From positions 776,724 to 840,723 of the forward strand of contig NZ_LMLR01000010.1 of NCBI RefSeq assembly GCF_001422645.1: DNA of 64,000 nt, written 5' to 3'. The DNA comes from Arthrobacter sp. Leaf69 (GTDB lineage Bacteria > Actinomycetota > Actinomycetes > Actinomycetales > Micrococcaceae). Below, piece by piece: positions 51,483 through 60,037 of this stretch. Under the pieces are notes generated by a model. It was not told the DNA's origin. It worked only from the letters and a program-made list of their open reading frames with translations, and searched no databases. The position numbers were made by a program, and so were the translations under genes. Positions within the stretch are counted from its first letter, which is position 1, and every line of letters begins with the position of its first letter.

Positions 51483-52673
51483 ATGGCGAACCGCAACGTC
51501 ATCACCACCCAGGTCGCGATCATGGGGGCCGGCCCGGCAGGGCTCATGCTGTCCCACCTGCTGGCCAAGGCGGGGATCGAATCCACGGTGATCGAGCTCC
51601 GCAGCCGTCAGGAAATCTCGGAAACCGTCCGTGCCGGCATCCTGGAACACGGCTCGGTGAACCTGCTGGTGGACAGCGGAGTCTCGGACCGGGTGCTGCG
51701 TGACGGCGACCGGCACGACGGGATCGAACTGCGCTTTGACGGTGAAAGCCACCGAATCGACTTCAAGGAGCTCGTGGGGGAGTCGGTCTGGCTGTACCCG
51801 CAGACCGACGTCTTCATTGATCTCGCCGCACGACGCGAGGCCGACGGCGGCGACGTCCGGTACGGCGTCACGGACACCTCCCTCCATGACCTCGAGGGCA
51901 CGCCGAAGGTCTGGTTCACCGACGCGGAAGGCGTGGAGTACGAACTCCAGGCGGACTTCGTCGCCGGAGCCGACGGTTCCCGCAGCCAGGCCCGTTCCGC
52001 GATCCCCGAAAACCGGCGTCACAGGTTTGTCCACGAGTACCCGTTCGCCTGGTTCGGCATCCTCGCCGAGGCGCCGCGCAGCTCCGATGAACTGATCTAC
52101 GCCAATTCCGCGAACGGCTTCGCCCTGATCAGCCAGCGGACCGAGACCGTCCAGCGGATGTACTTCCAGTGCGACCCGAACGAGGACGTCAACAACTGGA
52201 GCGATGACCGGATCTGGGAAACGTTCCGCGGCCGCGTCAACGGCAACGGCTTCGAACTCAAGGAAGGGCCCGTCATCGACAAGACGGTCCTGAAGTTCCG
52301 CAGTTCGGTCCTCGCCCCGATGCGGCACGGCAAGCTCTTCCTCGCCGGCGACGCAGCGCACACCGTCCCGCCGACGGGGGCCAAGGGCCTGAACCTTGCG
52401 CTGAACGACGTCAAGGTCCTTTTTGAAGGCCTCGACAGTTTTTACCAAACGGGACACACCGGGCTGCTGGATGGATACAGCGACCGTGCCCTGGACAGGG
52501 TCTGGAAGACGCAACAGTTCTCGTACTGGATGACGTCCATGCTGCACACCCCGGCCGGCGCGGACGACTTCGCCCGCGCCCGCCAGCTCGGCGAGCTCAA
52601 CTCGGTGGTGTCATCCCGCCACGGCCGGGCCTACCTCGCCGAGGCGTACACGGGCTGGCCGGGCTCGCGTTAG
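51483..52673 (+). CDS. pobA: 4-Hydroxybenzoate 3-monooxygenase
   Basis: A 396-residue FAD monooxygenase, the usual length of PobA. GAGPAG (15-20) binds FAD, the second FAD motif is LAGDAAHTVPPTGAKGLNLA, and V-A-G-A-D-G-S-R-S is the DG motif. It hydroxylates 4-hydroxybenzoate to protocatechuate, the entry substrate for the pca operon 30 kb away. GGAGCGAGGA precedes the ATG. Located behind its predicted regulator. Confidence 0.95.
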   Translation: MANRNVITTQVAIMGAGPAGLMLSHLLAKAGIESTVIELRSRQEISETVRAGILEHGSVNLLVDSGVSDRVLRDGDRHDGIELRFDGESHRIDFKELVGESVWLYPQTDVFIDLAARREADGGDVRYGVTDTSLHDLEGTPKVWFTDAEGVEYELQADFVAGADGSRSQARSAIPENRRHRFVHEYPFAWFGILAEAPRSSDELIYANSANGFALISQRTETVQRMYFQCDPNEDVNNWSDDRIWETFRGRVNGNGFELKEGPVIDKTVLKFRSSVLAPMRHGKLFLAGDAAHTVPPTGAKGLNLALNDVKVLFEGLDSFYQTGHTGLLDGYSDRALDRVWKTQQFSYWMTSMLHTPAGADDFARARQLGELNSVVSSRHGRAYLAEAYTGWPGSR

Positions 52674-52685
52674 GACGTCTGCCGA

Positions 52686-52701
52686 AACTCCTGAAGGAGT
52701 T
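52686..52701 (+). terminator. Possible weak terminator after pobA
   Basis: AACTCC-TGAA-GGAGTT, a 6-bp stem with a tetraloop, 12 nt past the pobA stop, followed by a short T-containing stretch (CATATTT). A weak candidate only. Confidence 0.35.
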
Positions 52702-52789
52702 CATATTTCCATCGACACGCTCCGTGGCCAGGACTAGCCTTGAACCGTCCCAGCACAACCCGACAAGGACGACGGAGAGGTGTCCAATC

Positions 52790-53182
52790 ATGGGAACCGC
52801 AGAGAATGTTGAACTGGTTCGGCGGGGGTACGAAGCCTTCAACGCCGGGGATATGGCGACCCTCAGCGAGGTGTTCGCGGAGGACGCAGTCTGGCACGCA
52901 GCCGGAGGCGGCGTGCTGTCGGGAACTAAACAGGGCCGAGACGCTGTCCTGGCGTATTTCGGCGAATTGGGAGCGCGCAGCCAGGGTTCCTTCCAAGCCG
53001 ACGTCCAGGACATTGTCGGCGGGGACAAACACACGGTCGCGATCCAGCAGACCCACAGCGAGAGCAACGGCAAGACACTCGACACGGGCACCGTCATTGC
53101 GTTTGTGGTCCGCGACGGAAAGATTGCCGAGGGCCGCGAGTACTCCGAAGACACCGCCAAGTGGGACGACTTCTGGGCGTAA
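52790..53182 (+). CDS. SnoaL/NTF2-like protein
   Basis: A 130-residue NTF2-fold protein: VRRGYEAFNAGDMATLSEVFAEDAVWHAAGG at the start, GRDAVLAYFGEL and a C-terminal AFVVRDGKIAEGREYSEDTAKWDDFW, the standard ketosteroid-isomerase-like pattern. The family includes small enzymes and ligand binders; no catalytic residues decide here. The ATG 52790 follows GGAGAGG; a longer upstream frame is unlikely. Single gene. Confidence 0.82.
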   Translation: MGTAENVELVRRGYEAFNAGDMATLSEVFAEDAVWHAAGGGVLSGTKQGRDAVLAYFGELGARSQGSFQADVQDIVGGDKHTVAIQQTHSESNGKTLDTGTVIAFVVRDGKIAEGREYSEDTAKWDDFWA

Positions 53183-53198
53183 CGGCCCCGACGGCCGC

Positions 53199-53633
53199 CT
53201 AGTCCTCTTCGAGTGTCTCGGTCAGGTGATGGGTCGGGATCCGGTCCCGGTCATAGGTGATCTCGGTGTACCCGTGGGGGGCGGGCTTGCCGTGCGGATC
53301 GAGGTTCACAAAAACAATCTCTTCGATGGTGAGGATGCTTTGCCGGGTGATCATGTTCCGGACCTCGGCGCGCATGGTCAGTGACGTCCGGCCGAAGCGG
53401 GTGGCCGTCAGCCCCATCTCGATCAGGTCGCCCTGGACGGCCGAGCTGACGAAGTTGATCTCGGAAATGTACTTGGTGACGGCCCGGCCATTGCCGAGTT
53501 GCAGGATCGCGTAGATCGCCGCTTCCTCGTCGATCCACTTCAGCAGGCTTCCGCCGAACAGTGTGCCGTTCGCGTTGAGGTCTTCTGGCCGCACCCACTT
53601 GCGGGTGCGGAAGGTGATGTCGGCCGGTTCCAT
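53199..53633 (-). CDS. Acyl-CoA thioesterase, hotdog fold
   Basis: A 144-residue hotdog thioesterase of the YciA/BFIT type: RPEDLNANGTLFGGSLLKWIDEEAA (about 15-39, in part) holds the catalytic Asn/Asp region, and V-S-S-A-V-Q-G-D-L-I continues the fold. It hydrolyses acyl-CoA; chain length unknown. No ribosome site is visible before ATG 53633. Convergent with the NTF2-like gene. Confidence 0.86.
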   Translation of the reverse strand: MEPADITFRTRKWVRPEDLNANGTLFGGSLLKWIDEEAAIYAILQLGNGRAVTKYISEINFVSSAVQGDLIEMGLTATRFGRTSLTMRAEVRNMITRQSILTIEEIVFVNLDPHGKPAPHGYTEITYDRDRIPTHHLTETLEED

Positions 53634-53716
53634 AGTGCGAGATTAGCCGACACGTGCGCGCCGGGTGCTGTGTGACGGGATCCCCCGGGCACCGGGGCCG
53701 GCCGTAGACTCTGGGC

Positions 53717-54763
53717 ATGGACGCTCTTTCGGTGGTGGGCGGCGGCATCGCGGGGCTGGCGCTGGCCGCACACCTGGACCCCCGCCGCTTTCAGGTGACG
53801 GTCCACGAGCGGCGGGAGGAGCCGCCGTCGGTGGAGACGTCCCTGGCCATGTGGCCGGAAGCCCAGGGTGCACTGCAGAAGGTGGGTGTTCTCCCGGCGA
53901 TCCGTGCGGCCGCCTCGGATTTTGGCGGCATGGCTCTCCGGGACGGTTCCGGGAACGTCCTGCTCCGGGCCGGTGCGCCGGACGTTATCGGGGTGTCGCG
54001 GGCGGACCTGCTCCGGCTGCTGGATGCTGCGGTGCCCGCCTCGGTGCTCAGGGCCTACGGGCCGGTGACGTCACTGCCGGGTCCGGGCCCCGTCGTCGGC
54101 GCCGACGGCGTGCACAGCATCGTCCGCCGGAGTGTCTGGGGTGAACGGGCCAAGGCCAGGCTCAGCCCCTATTTGGCGCTGCGCGGCATCATCGATGGGC
54201 CGGTTCCGCCGGGCGGCGGCGGTGAGTACTGGGGCCGCGGGCAGTTGTTTGGCGTCACACCCGCATCCCGCGGCCGGACCTACTGGTACGCCTCATACCG
54301 CTCGGGGCTGGGCCCCGGAGGGATCGACGTCGGCGAGGCTCTGGCCCTGACCCGAGCGCGCTTCGCCGGCCGCGCTGACGGCATAGACCGGGTCCTGGCG
54401 GCTGCGACGCCGGGGGAGACGCTGGCGCAACGGGTCTGGACGGTGCCCTATCCGGGCAGCTACCGGCGGGGAAACGCGGTGCTGGTGGGGGACGCGGCAC
54501 ACGGCATGATGCCGAACCTGGGGCGCGGCGCCTGCGAGGCGCTGATCGATGCTGTCACCCTCGCGGAGCTGCTCAACACCCGCCCGCTCCCGGAGGCCCT
54601 GCAGGCGTACAACCGGCGGAGACTGCTGCGCAGCCAGGCATTGCGCGTGGCGTCGACCGCCATGGCCCGGCTGGCACTCGCCGAAAGTGCCCAGCCCCTG
54701 CGCGACGGGATGCTGCGGCTCGCCGGCAGGAGGCGGGGCGGCGCTGCCGCCGTCGGGCGCTGA
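53717..54763 (+). CDS. FAD-dependent monooxygenase (group A flavoprotein)
   Basis: A 348-residue flavin hydroxylase: GGGIAGLALAAHL (8-20), the DG motif region VVGADGVHSIVRR and the second FAD motif VLVGDAAHGMMPNLGRGACEALIDAV. It is shorter than many family members (380-400). TAGACT at 53705-53710 lies 6 nt before the ATG, so the transcript is probably leaderless. Substrate unknown. Divergent from the thioesterase gene. Confidence 0.82.
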   Translation: MDALSVVGGGIAGLALAAHLDPRRFQVTVHERREEPPSVETSLAMWPEAQGALQKVGVLPAIRAAASDFGGMALRDGSGNVLLRAGAPDVIGVSRADLLRLLDAAVPASVLRAYGPVTSLPGPGPVVGADGVHSIVRRSVWGERAKARLSPYLALRGIIDGPVPPGGGGEYWGRGQLFGVTPASRGRTYWYASYRSGLGPGGIDVGEALALTRARFAGRADGIDRVLAAATPGETLAQRVWTVPYPGSYRRGNAVLVGDAAHGMMPNLGRGACEALIDAVTLAELLNTRPLPEALQAYNRRRLLRSQALRVASTAMARLALAESAQPLRDGMLRLAGRRRGGAAAVGR

Positions 54764-54795
54764 CGCTGACCAGTGACGCTGAACCGTGTTGCCGC

Positions 54796-55299
54796 TCAGG
54801 CCATGGCGGTGTGCGCTGCGCTGTGCGAGTCGATGGCCTTCGCGTAGCAATAGGAATGTTCCACCCCGATGTACGGCCCGAAATTCGGCACCGGGGTGAA
54901 GCCGGAGTTCTGGTAAAACTGCCGGCCGTCGGCCTGCACCGAGCCCGCCTCCGCCCTGATGGAGGTGATGCCCAGGGAGTGGGCATGCGCCTCCAGGGCC
55001 GCGAGGATGGAGCTGGCCACCCCCGAGCCGCGGGTGTACGGCAGTACATAGAGTCTCTTGATCTCGGCCGTGTGCTGGTCCAGGATACGCAGGCCGCCGC
55101 AGCCCACGGGCTGCCCGGATGCCTTGTCGTGGGCGACGAGGAACACTGCCGTGTCAGCCTCCGACGGCGGCGGGCCGGGTTCGTGGTCGCTGGTGCCGAA
55201 GCGGGCATCGAGTTCGGCCTGCTGGGCCGCCCGGAGGTCCGCCCCCACCGGGTTGGCCCAGGTGACCTGCCGGATGTTGAGCCGCGGGTTGGTCTGCAT
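54796..55299 (-). CDS. GNAT-family N-acetyltransferase
   Basis: A 167-residue GNAT: IKRLYVLPYTRGSGVASSILAALEAHA is motif A with the acetyl-CoA loop (R-G-S-G-V-A), and FYQNSGFTPVPNFGPYIG is motif B. Substrate unknown; the tail (SHSAAHTAMA) is variable. The ATG 55299 has GCGAGG upstream and gives the usual family length; the longer frame is a shadow. Confidence 0.85.
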   Translation of the reverse strand: MQTNPRLNIRQVTWANPVGADLRAAQQAELDARFGTSDHEPGPPPSEADTAVFLVAHDKASGQPVGCGGLRILDQHTAEIKRLYVLPYTRGSGVASSILAALEAHAHSLGITSIRAEAGSVQADGRQFYQNSGFTPVPNFGPYIGVEHSYCYAKAIDSHSAAHTAMA

Positions 55300-55393
55300 G
55301 GCTGCCTCGCTTCGCCTAAGGGTTATGCAGACTAAGGCTAGGAAGCGCCGGTTACGGCCGTGTTTCCTGTGCGTAAGGTTCCGGAGAATTCGG

Positions 55394-56077
55394 CTACAGC
55401 GTGCGGCCGGTGGGGTCCTCCGCCGTCGGATCCACCAGCGCCAGGCCGCCCACGGGACTGTCGTCCCAGTGGATGAGCCGCCAGCCGGCGTCGGGATCCC
55501 CTTCCAGCGCCACGATGCCGGTGTTGGCGAGGACGTGGCGGGCCGCGAAGCCCGCCTCCATGTTGCGGGCCCGCAGGCCCGCCCAGACGCGGATCGCGGC
55601 GCCGTGGCTGACCACGGCCACGGTCCCGGCGCCGCCGGATGCCGCGGTGCCGGACGCTGCTGCGGTGGCGATCCGTGCGATCGAGGCGTCGTAGCGTTCG
55701 AAGAAATCGTGCCCGCTGGGACCGCCGGGCATCCTGCGGTGCAGTTCCCCGTCCGCCCAGCCAAACACCGTGCCGAGGTAGCGCAGGTGCGACTCCTTGT
55801 CGGTGAGCTTCTCCAGGGACCCTGCTTCGATTTCGTGCAGGCCCTCGAGCACCTCGATCTCCAGGCCGCGGACGCTCGAGAGCGGCGCGGCCGTGATCTG
55901 GGTACGGATCAGCGTGGAGGCGTAGAGACGGTCGATCTGCTCATTCACCAGCGACCGCGCCAGCGCGGCGGCCTGCCGTTCGCCGAGCTCGGTCAGCCCG
56001 GGGCCCGGGTGGGCGGTGTCCAGCTGGCCCAGGACGTTCCCGGGCGTCTGGCCGTGGCGGATGAGCAGGAGCCTCAT
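55394..56077 (-). CDS. Histidine phosphatase family protein
   Basis: A 227-residue phosphoglycerate-mutase-like phosphatase. LLLIRHGQT at 3-11 carries the phosphorylated His, LYASTLIRTQITA the second site, and VVSHGAAIRVW the last catalytic His. Its ATG overlaps the purB stop by 4 nt, so it is coupled to purine synthesis. Substrate unknown. Confidence 0.88.
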   Translation of the reverse strand: MRLLLIRHGQTPGNVLGQLDTAHPGPGLTELGERQAAALARSLVNEQIDRLYASTLIRTQITAAPLSSVRGLEIEVLEGLHEIEAGSLEKLTDKESHLRYLGTVFGWADGELHRRMPGGPSGHDFFERYDASIARIATAAASGTAASGGAGTVAVVSHGAAIRVWAGLRARNMEAGFAARHVLANTGIVALEGDPDAGWRLIHWDDSPVGGLALVDPTAEDPTGRTL

Positions 56078-57516
56078 GCGAGGTGGTCCACCAGCTTGTC
56101 CGCGATGCCGGTGTACTTGCCGGGGGTGAGCGCCAGCAGCCGGGCCTCGGCGTCCGCGGACAGGCCCAGGCTCTGGACAAACTCCTGCATCCTGGCGGCA
56201 TCGACGCGCTGCCCGCGGGTCAGGTCCTTGAGCCGCTCGTACGGGTTTTCCATGCCTTCGACGCCGGCGATGGCTTCGGCGCGCATGACCATCTGGATGG
56301 CCTCGCCCAGGACTTCCCAGTTGGTGTCGAGGTCCGCGGCCAGGACGTCCTCCGCGACTTTCAGGCGGTCCAGGCCCTTGGCCACGTTGGAGATGGCGAG
56401 CAGCGAGTGGCCGAAGGCCACCCCGATGTTGCGCTGCGAGGAGGAGTCGGTGAGGTCGCGCTGCCACCGGGAGGTGACCAGGGTGGAGCCCAGGACATCC
56501 AGGAGCCCGGAGGAGATCTCCAGGTTGGCCTCGGCATTTTCGAAGCGGATCGGGTTGACCTTGTGCGGCATGGTGGAGGAACCGGTGGCACCCGCGACCG
56601 GGATCTGCACGAAGTAGCCGATCGAGATGTAGCTCCAGATGTCCGTGCAGACGTTGTGGAGGATCCGGTTGAACCGCGCGACGTCGGCGTACAGCTCCGC
56701 CTGCCAGTCGTGGCTTTCGATCTGGGTGGTCAGCGGGTTCCAGCTCAGTCCCAGGCCTTCCACGAAGCTCTGGGCGACGTGCTGCCAGTCGGCGCCGGGA
56801 ACCGAGGCCACGTGGGCGGCATAGGTGCCGGTGGCGCCGTTGATCTTGCCGAGGTATTCGGTCCGGGCGATGCGGTCCAGCTGGCGGTTCAGGCGGTGCG
56901 CGATGACGGCCAGTTCCTTGCCCAGGGTGGTGGGGGTGGCCGGCTGGCCGTGCGTGCGGGAGAGCATCGGCACGGCCCGGTTGGCTTCGGCCATCGCGCT
57001 GATCTGCGCGACGAGCTTCCGCGCGGCGGGCAGCCAGACATCCTCCACGGCGCCCTTGATGCCCAAGGCGTAGGAGAGGTTGTTGATGTCCTCGGAGGTG
57101 CAGCCGAAGTGGACCAGGGCGGTCAGGTGTTCGATGCCGATGGCGGGCAGCCGGCGGCCGATGTAGTACTCGACGGCCTTGACGTCGTGCACTGTGACGG
57201 CTTCGATGTCAGCCAGTTCGGCGACCGATCCGGCGTCGAATTCGGTGACGATCGCGCGCAGTTTCTCCTGCTGCTCCGCGGTCAGGGGCCCGGCGCCGGG
57301 CAGCACGCTGTTGCCGGTCAGGTGGATGAGCCATTCAACCTCGACGGCGACCCGGTCACGGTTGAGGGCGGCCTCCGAGAGGTAGTCGACCAACGGCGCG
57401 ACGGCGGACTGGTACCGGCCGTCCAGCGGACCGAGCGCGATCTGTTGTGAGGACGCGGCGAGGGCCAGGCGTCCGGACGGCGTGCGGGTATCAGCTGTGG
57501 CGGCAGTTTCAGGCAT
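56074..57516 (-). CDS. purB: Adenylosuccinate lyase
   Basis: A 480-residue fumarase/aspartase-superfamily enzyme with the signature GATGSSTMPHKVNP, MLSRTHGQPATPTTLGKE and HFGCTSEDINNLSY. It cleaves SAICAR and adenylosuccinate in purine synthesis. No sign of truncation. The short upstream region (57517 onward) is divergent to the WXG100-like gene. Confidence 0.95.
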   Translation of the reverse strand: MPETAATADTRTPSGRLALAASSQQIALGPLDGRYQSAVAPLVDYLSEAALNRDRVAVEVEWLIHLTGNSVLPGAGPLTAEQQEKLRAIVTEFDAGSVAELADIEAVTVHDVKAVEYYIGRRLPAIGIEHLTALVHFGCTSEDINNLSYALGIKGAVEDVWLPAARKLVAQISAMAEANRAVPMLSRTHGQPATPTTLGKELAVIAHRLNRQLDRIARTEYLGKINGATGTYAAHVASVPGADWQHVAQSFVEGLGLSWNPLTTQIESHDWQAELYADVARFNRILHNVCTDIWSYISIGYFVQIPVAGATGSSTMPHKVNPIRFENAEANLEISSGLLDVLGSTLVTSRWQRDLTDSSSQRNIGVAFGHSLLAISNVAKGLDRLKVAEDVLAADLDTNWEVLGEAIQMVMRAEAIAGVEGMENPYERLKDLTRGQRVDAARMQEFVQSLGLSADAEARLLALTPGKYTGIADKLVDHLA

Positions 57517-57679
57517 GTTCCGATTCTTTCACGAAGTCCCGCCGGGCCTTAAGCGCACCGGTCCATATGACTTCCTGGCCGGGTTTGCCGCATTCGCCAC
57601 GTGGCTCCCTGCGCCAAGTTGTCCACATGGGTGGGACGGGAACTTCAGCCGGCCCGGCGGGTTGCCTAGCGTCGATGGT

Positions 57680-58045
57680 ATGTCCACGAGCGCCGGCAGA
57701 ACCGGCAGAACCGGAAGCACAGGAAGCACAGGAAGCACCGGCAGCGCCGCATCAGCGGGGGCCTTATTGGCCTCTGACGCCGCGGCTTGCGCATCGCGCG
57801 GCCATGAGGTGCAGCAGCTTGCAGCCCGCACGGCCGCATGCGTGGACCACGTGGACGCAGTGCTGGCCCGGCTCGTCAGCGTGGAACTGCAGAGCTGGCA
57901 GTCCCCGGCAGGCCGGGCCTACCGGACGTCGCTGTCCCTGCAGGCCGCGTCCCTGCGCCGCAGCCGGACGGCCCTGCAGGAGGCCGTCGCCGCCGTCCTG
58001 CGGCATGCCCGGAACGTGATGTTGCCCCCGGGGCGTCCGGGCTGA
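57680..58045 (+). CDS. WXG100-like small protein with Thr-Gly-Ser repeat
   Basis: A 121-residue protein. An N-terminal Thr-Gly-Ser/Arg repeat (residues about 6-22) is followed by a two-helix region with SVELQSWQSPAGRAY (about 73-87): a W at the turn followed by S-P-A-G, as in WXG100 relatives, and a second helix rich in Ala. The stop overlaps the next gene (TGATG), an alpha/beta hydrolase. It may be the partner or chaperone of that protein. Family assignment is tentative. Confidence 0.55.
   Translation: MSTSAGRTGRTGSTGSTGSTGSAASAGALLASDAAACASRGHEVQQLAARTAACVDHVDAVLARLVSVELQSWQSPAGRAYRTSLSLQAASLRRSRTALQEAVAAVLRHARNVMLPPGRPG
57695..57745 (+). repeat. 9-bp tandem repeat coding Thr-Gly-Ser/Arg
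   Basis: Five and a half units of the 9-mer GG[CA]AG[AC]AC[CA] (57695-57745) inside the WXG100-like gene. Unit length is a multiple of three, so changes in copy number would keep the frame. Confidence 0.8.
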
Positions 58046-59493
58046 TGGCCGAGTCCTCGCCGGCGGGCTCCGGGCGAGCACCCGTGCCGGTTGCGCCGGA
58101 GGACGGGGCGCTCCGGATCCGTGGCGGAGTGGGCGGACTCAGTTTCCAGTTCGAGGAGCTGCTGTCCGGCGCCGCGGCCCTGGACGGGATCGTCCGGGAG
58201 CTGGCGGCCGTGGAAGCGGAGGCCGACGGGGTGCGTCGTGCTCTGTTCCCTTACCAGTCTGATGCGTATTCCAGCGGCAGCCATGCGATTGTCGCCGTCG
58301 GGGAAGGAGCCAGGGCCCTCCGACGCGTCCGGACAGAGCTGGAAGGTCTCGCCAGCGAAGTCCGCGCCAGCCATCGGGAGTACGAGTTCACGGAGGCCCG
58401 GAATGCCCTGCTTCTGCGGATTGGCCGGACCGGCCCGGCGTACGGGCCCTTGTGGGGACTGTTCGGCCTGCCTCCGGTCACGGTGCGCGACACGGTGGAG
58501 GACGCAGTCGCGCTGGCGCCCGCGAGGCTGGCGCTGTTGCTTGGCCTGCCTGCCGGTTTGGCCGTGTTGGCGGGACCGGAGGGCGGAGTGCGGGCCGCGA
58601 TCCGTGGATTGTCGGACGCGCCGGGACTGGATTTTCTCCGTCCCCGGCCGGTCCGGATCGCCGGCAGGGAAACCCGGACGGAGGAGGTCGACGTCTCACC
58701 CTCCGGGTTGCTGCTACGGGCGGAGGCCGTCGGCCGGAACAGCGGGGAGATCGAGGTCCTACGGCTGGGGGAGCCCGGCAGCCGAGCGTGGGCGGTCATC
58801 ATTCCCGGCACGCAGCTGGACGGACTGCCGCAGGGCACCAACCCTTTCGACGCCGGCGGCATCACCGAAGGGCTCGGCTACGACTCGGCGGAGACCGCCG
58901 CTGCCATCCGCCGGGCCCTGACGGACGCCGGCGCCGAGGCGGGCGACCAGGTGGCCGCCGTCGGCTACAGCCAGGGCGGCATCCATGCCATGAACCTCGG
59001 CCGGGACAAAGCGTTCCTGTCCGATTACGAGCTGAAGTTCGTGCTCACGGCGGGTTCCCCGGTGGGCGGGATCGAGCCTGCGGGCGGCATCAGCAGCCTG
59101 CACCTGGAGCATGAAGCGGACTGGGTGCCCGGAGCGGACGGGCTGCCCAACCCGGACACCAAGGACCGCGTGACCGTGACTTTGACCGGTCCCATCCCAG
59201 GCCCTGAATGGCTGGAGCCGGGGTTGGGACCGGGCCATGCCATGGAACGCTACGCCGCCGGGGCCCGTGACATTGCCGCCAGCCAGGATCCATCACTGCA
59301 GGCTTCCACCGCGACGCTTGCGGCCGTGGTCGGTGCGGGCGGCACTGCCACAGTGACGCGCTTCTCGCTCCGCCGCGAAGCGATGCCGGCACACCGTGGG
59401 GCTCCCGTGGCTCCGGGTGCTCCCGTGGCTCCGGGGCCGCGGCGGAGTCCGGGAGAAAAGCCCGCAGACCGCCCGCAGCAGCCGGCGGCCTAG
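58045..59493 (+). CDS. Alpha/beta-hydrolase domain protein, possible type VII-linked effector
   Basis: A 482-residue protein. The N-terminal part (about 1-210) is helical with long Ala/Glu helices; the C-terminal part carries a lipase-type nucleophile elbow VAAVGYSQGGIHAMN (Ser at about 310) and an HLEHEADWVPGADGLPN segment with candidate Asp and His. This is the layout of bacterial proteins that join a helical N-terminus to a hydrolase. The last 40 residues are Pro/Ala-rich. It starts 1 nt inside the WXG100-like stop. Secretion and substrate are unproven. Confidence 0.65.
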   Translation: MAESSPAGSGRAPVPVAPEDGALRIRGGVGGLSFQFEELLSGAAALDGIVRELAAVEAEADGVRRALFPYQSDAYSSGSHAIVAVGEGARALRRVRTELEGLASEVRASHREYEFTEARNALLLRIGRTGPAYGPLWGLFGLPPVTVRDTVEDAVALAPARLALLLGLPAGLAVLAGPEGGVRAAIRGLSDAPGLDFLRPRPVRIAGRETRTEEVDVSPSGLLLRAEAVGRNSGEIEVLRLGEPGSRAWAVIIPGTQLDGLPQGTNPFDAGGITEGLGYDSAETAAAIRRALTDAGAEAGDQVAAVGYSQGGIHAMNLGRDKAFLSDYELKFVLTAGSPVGGIEPAGGISSLHLEHEADWVPGADGLPNPDTKDRVTVTLTGPIPGPEWLEPGLGPGHAMERYAAGARDIAASQDPSLQASTATLAAVVGAGGTATVTRFSLRREAMPAHRGAPVAPGAPVAPGPRRSPGEKPADRPQQPAA

Positions 59494-59544
59494 CCGGATT
59501 GAACGCAGCCAGGGGGGAATGTGGCCTGGTTCCTTCCAGTGCGC

Positions 59545-59931
59545 CTACCGGTCGAGTGCGGGCAGAAAACTGGCTACGAGGGAAATGGCGCTAATGATGA
59601 GGGCAGCGAACACCGCGGTCCAGAAAAAGGTGTCAATGGTGAAATGCACGGTGGTGTAGCTGCTGATCCAGGAGGTCAGGTAGAGCATTCCCGCGTTGAT
59701 GACAACCGTGAAGAGGCCCAGGGTAAGGATGGTGATCGGCAGCGACAACAGGCTGACGATGGGCTTGACGAAGGCATTGACGAGGCCGAAGATCAGGCCG
59801 ATAAACAAGTAGCCCAGAACAATCGCGACAATACCGTTGCCCTGGGTGGTGATATCGAGGCCGGTGAGAATCCAGCAGGCGATTGCCAGGGCCAGCCCGT
59901 TGATGATGACCCGCACGATGAATGAGCTCAT
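59545..59931 (-). CDS. Small membrane protein, phage-holin-IV family (PF04020 type)
   Basis: A 128-residue protein with four hydrophobic helices (about 5-25, 32-55, 62-85 and 102-122) and the conserved VNAFVKPIVSLLSLPITILTLGLF between them. The family is named for mycobacterial 4-TM phage holins, but chromosomal copies are widespread and are not evidence of prophage. Single gene, convergent with the hydrolase. Confidence 0.85.
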   Translation of the reverse strand: MSSFIVRVIINGLALAIACWILTGLDITTQGNGIVAIVLGYLFIGLIFGLVNAFVKPIVSLLSLPITILTLGLFTVVINAGMLYLTSWISSYTTVHFTIDTFFWTAVFAALIISAISLVASFLPALDR

Positions 59932-60037
59932 GGGGCCATGCTGTCATATCCCCGCCGGCGGCGGCAGGGACCATATCCCCCTCTTTCCACTGTTGAGGCA
60001 GACGATTGCGGCGGGGACCCGAAGTAGGCTGGTTGGC

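Noticed and set aside
57619..57627. TTGTCCACA, similar to a DnaA box
   Set aside because: A single copy with no cluster, no dnaA/dnaN and no AT-rich unwinding region; chance match or local regulator site.
59545..59931. Possible prophage remnant because of a holin-family name
   Set aside because: No other phage genes nearby; this family is common on actinobacterial chromosomes.
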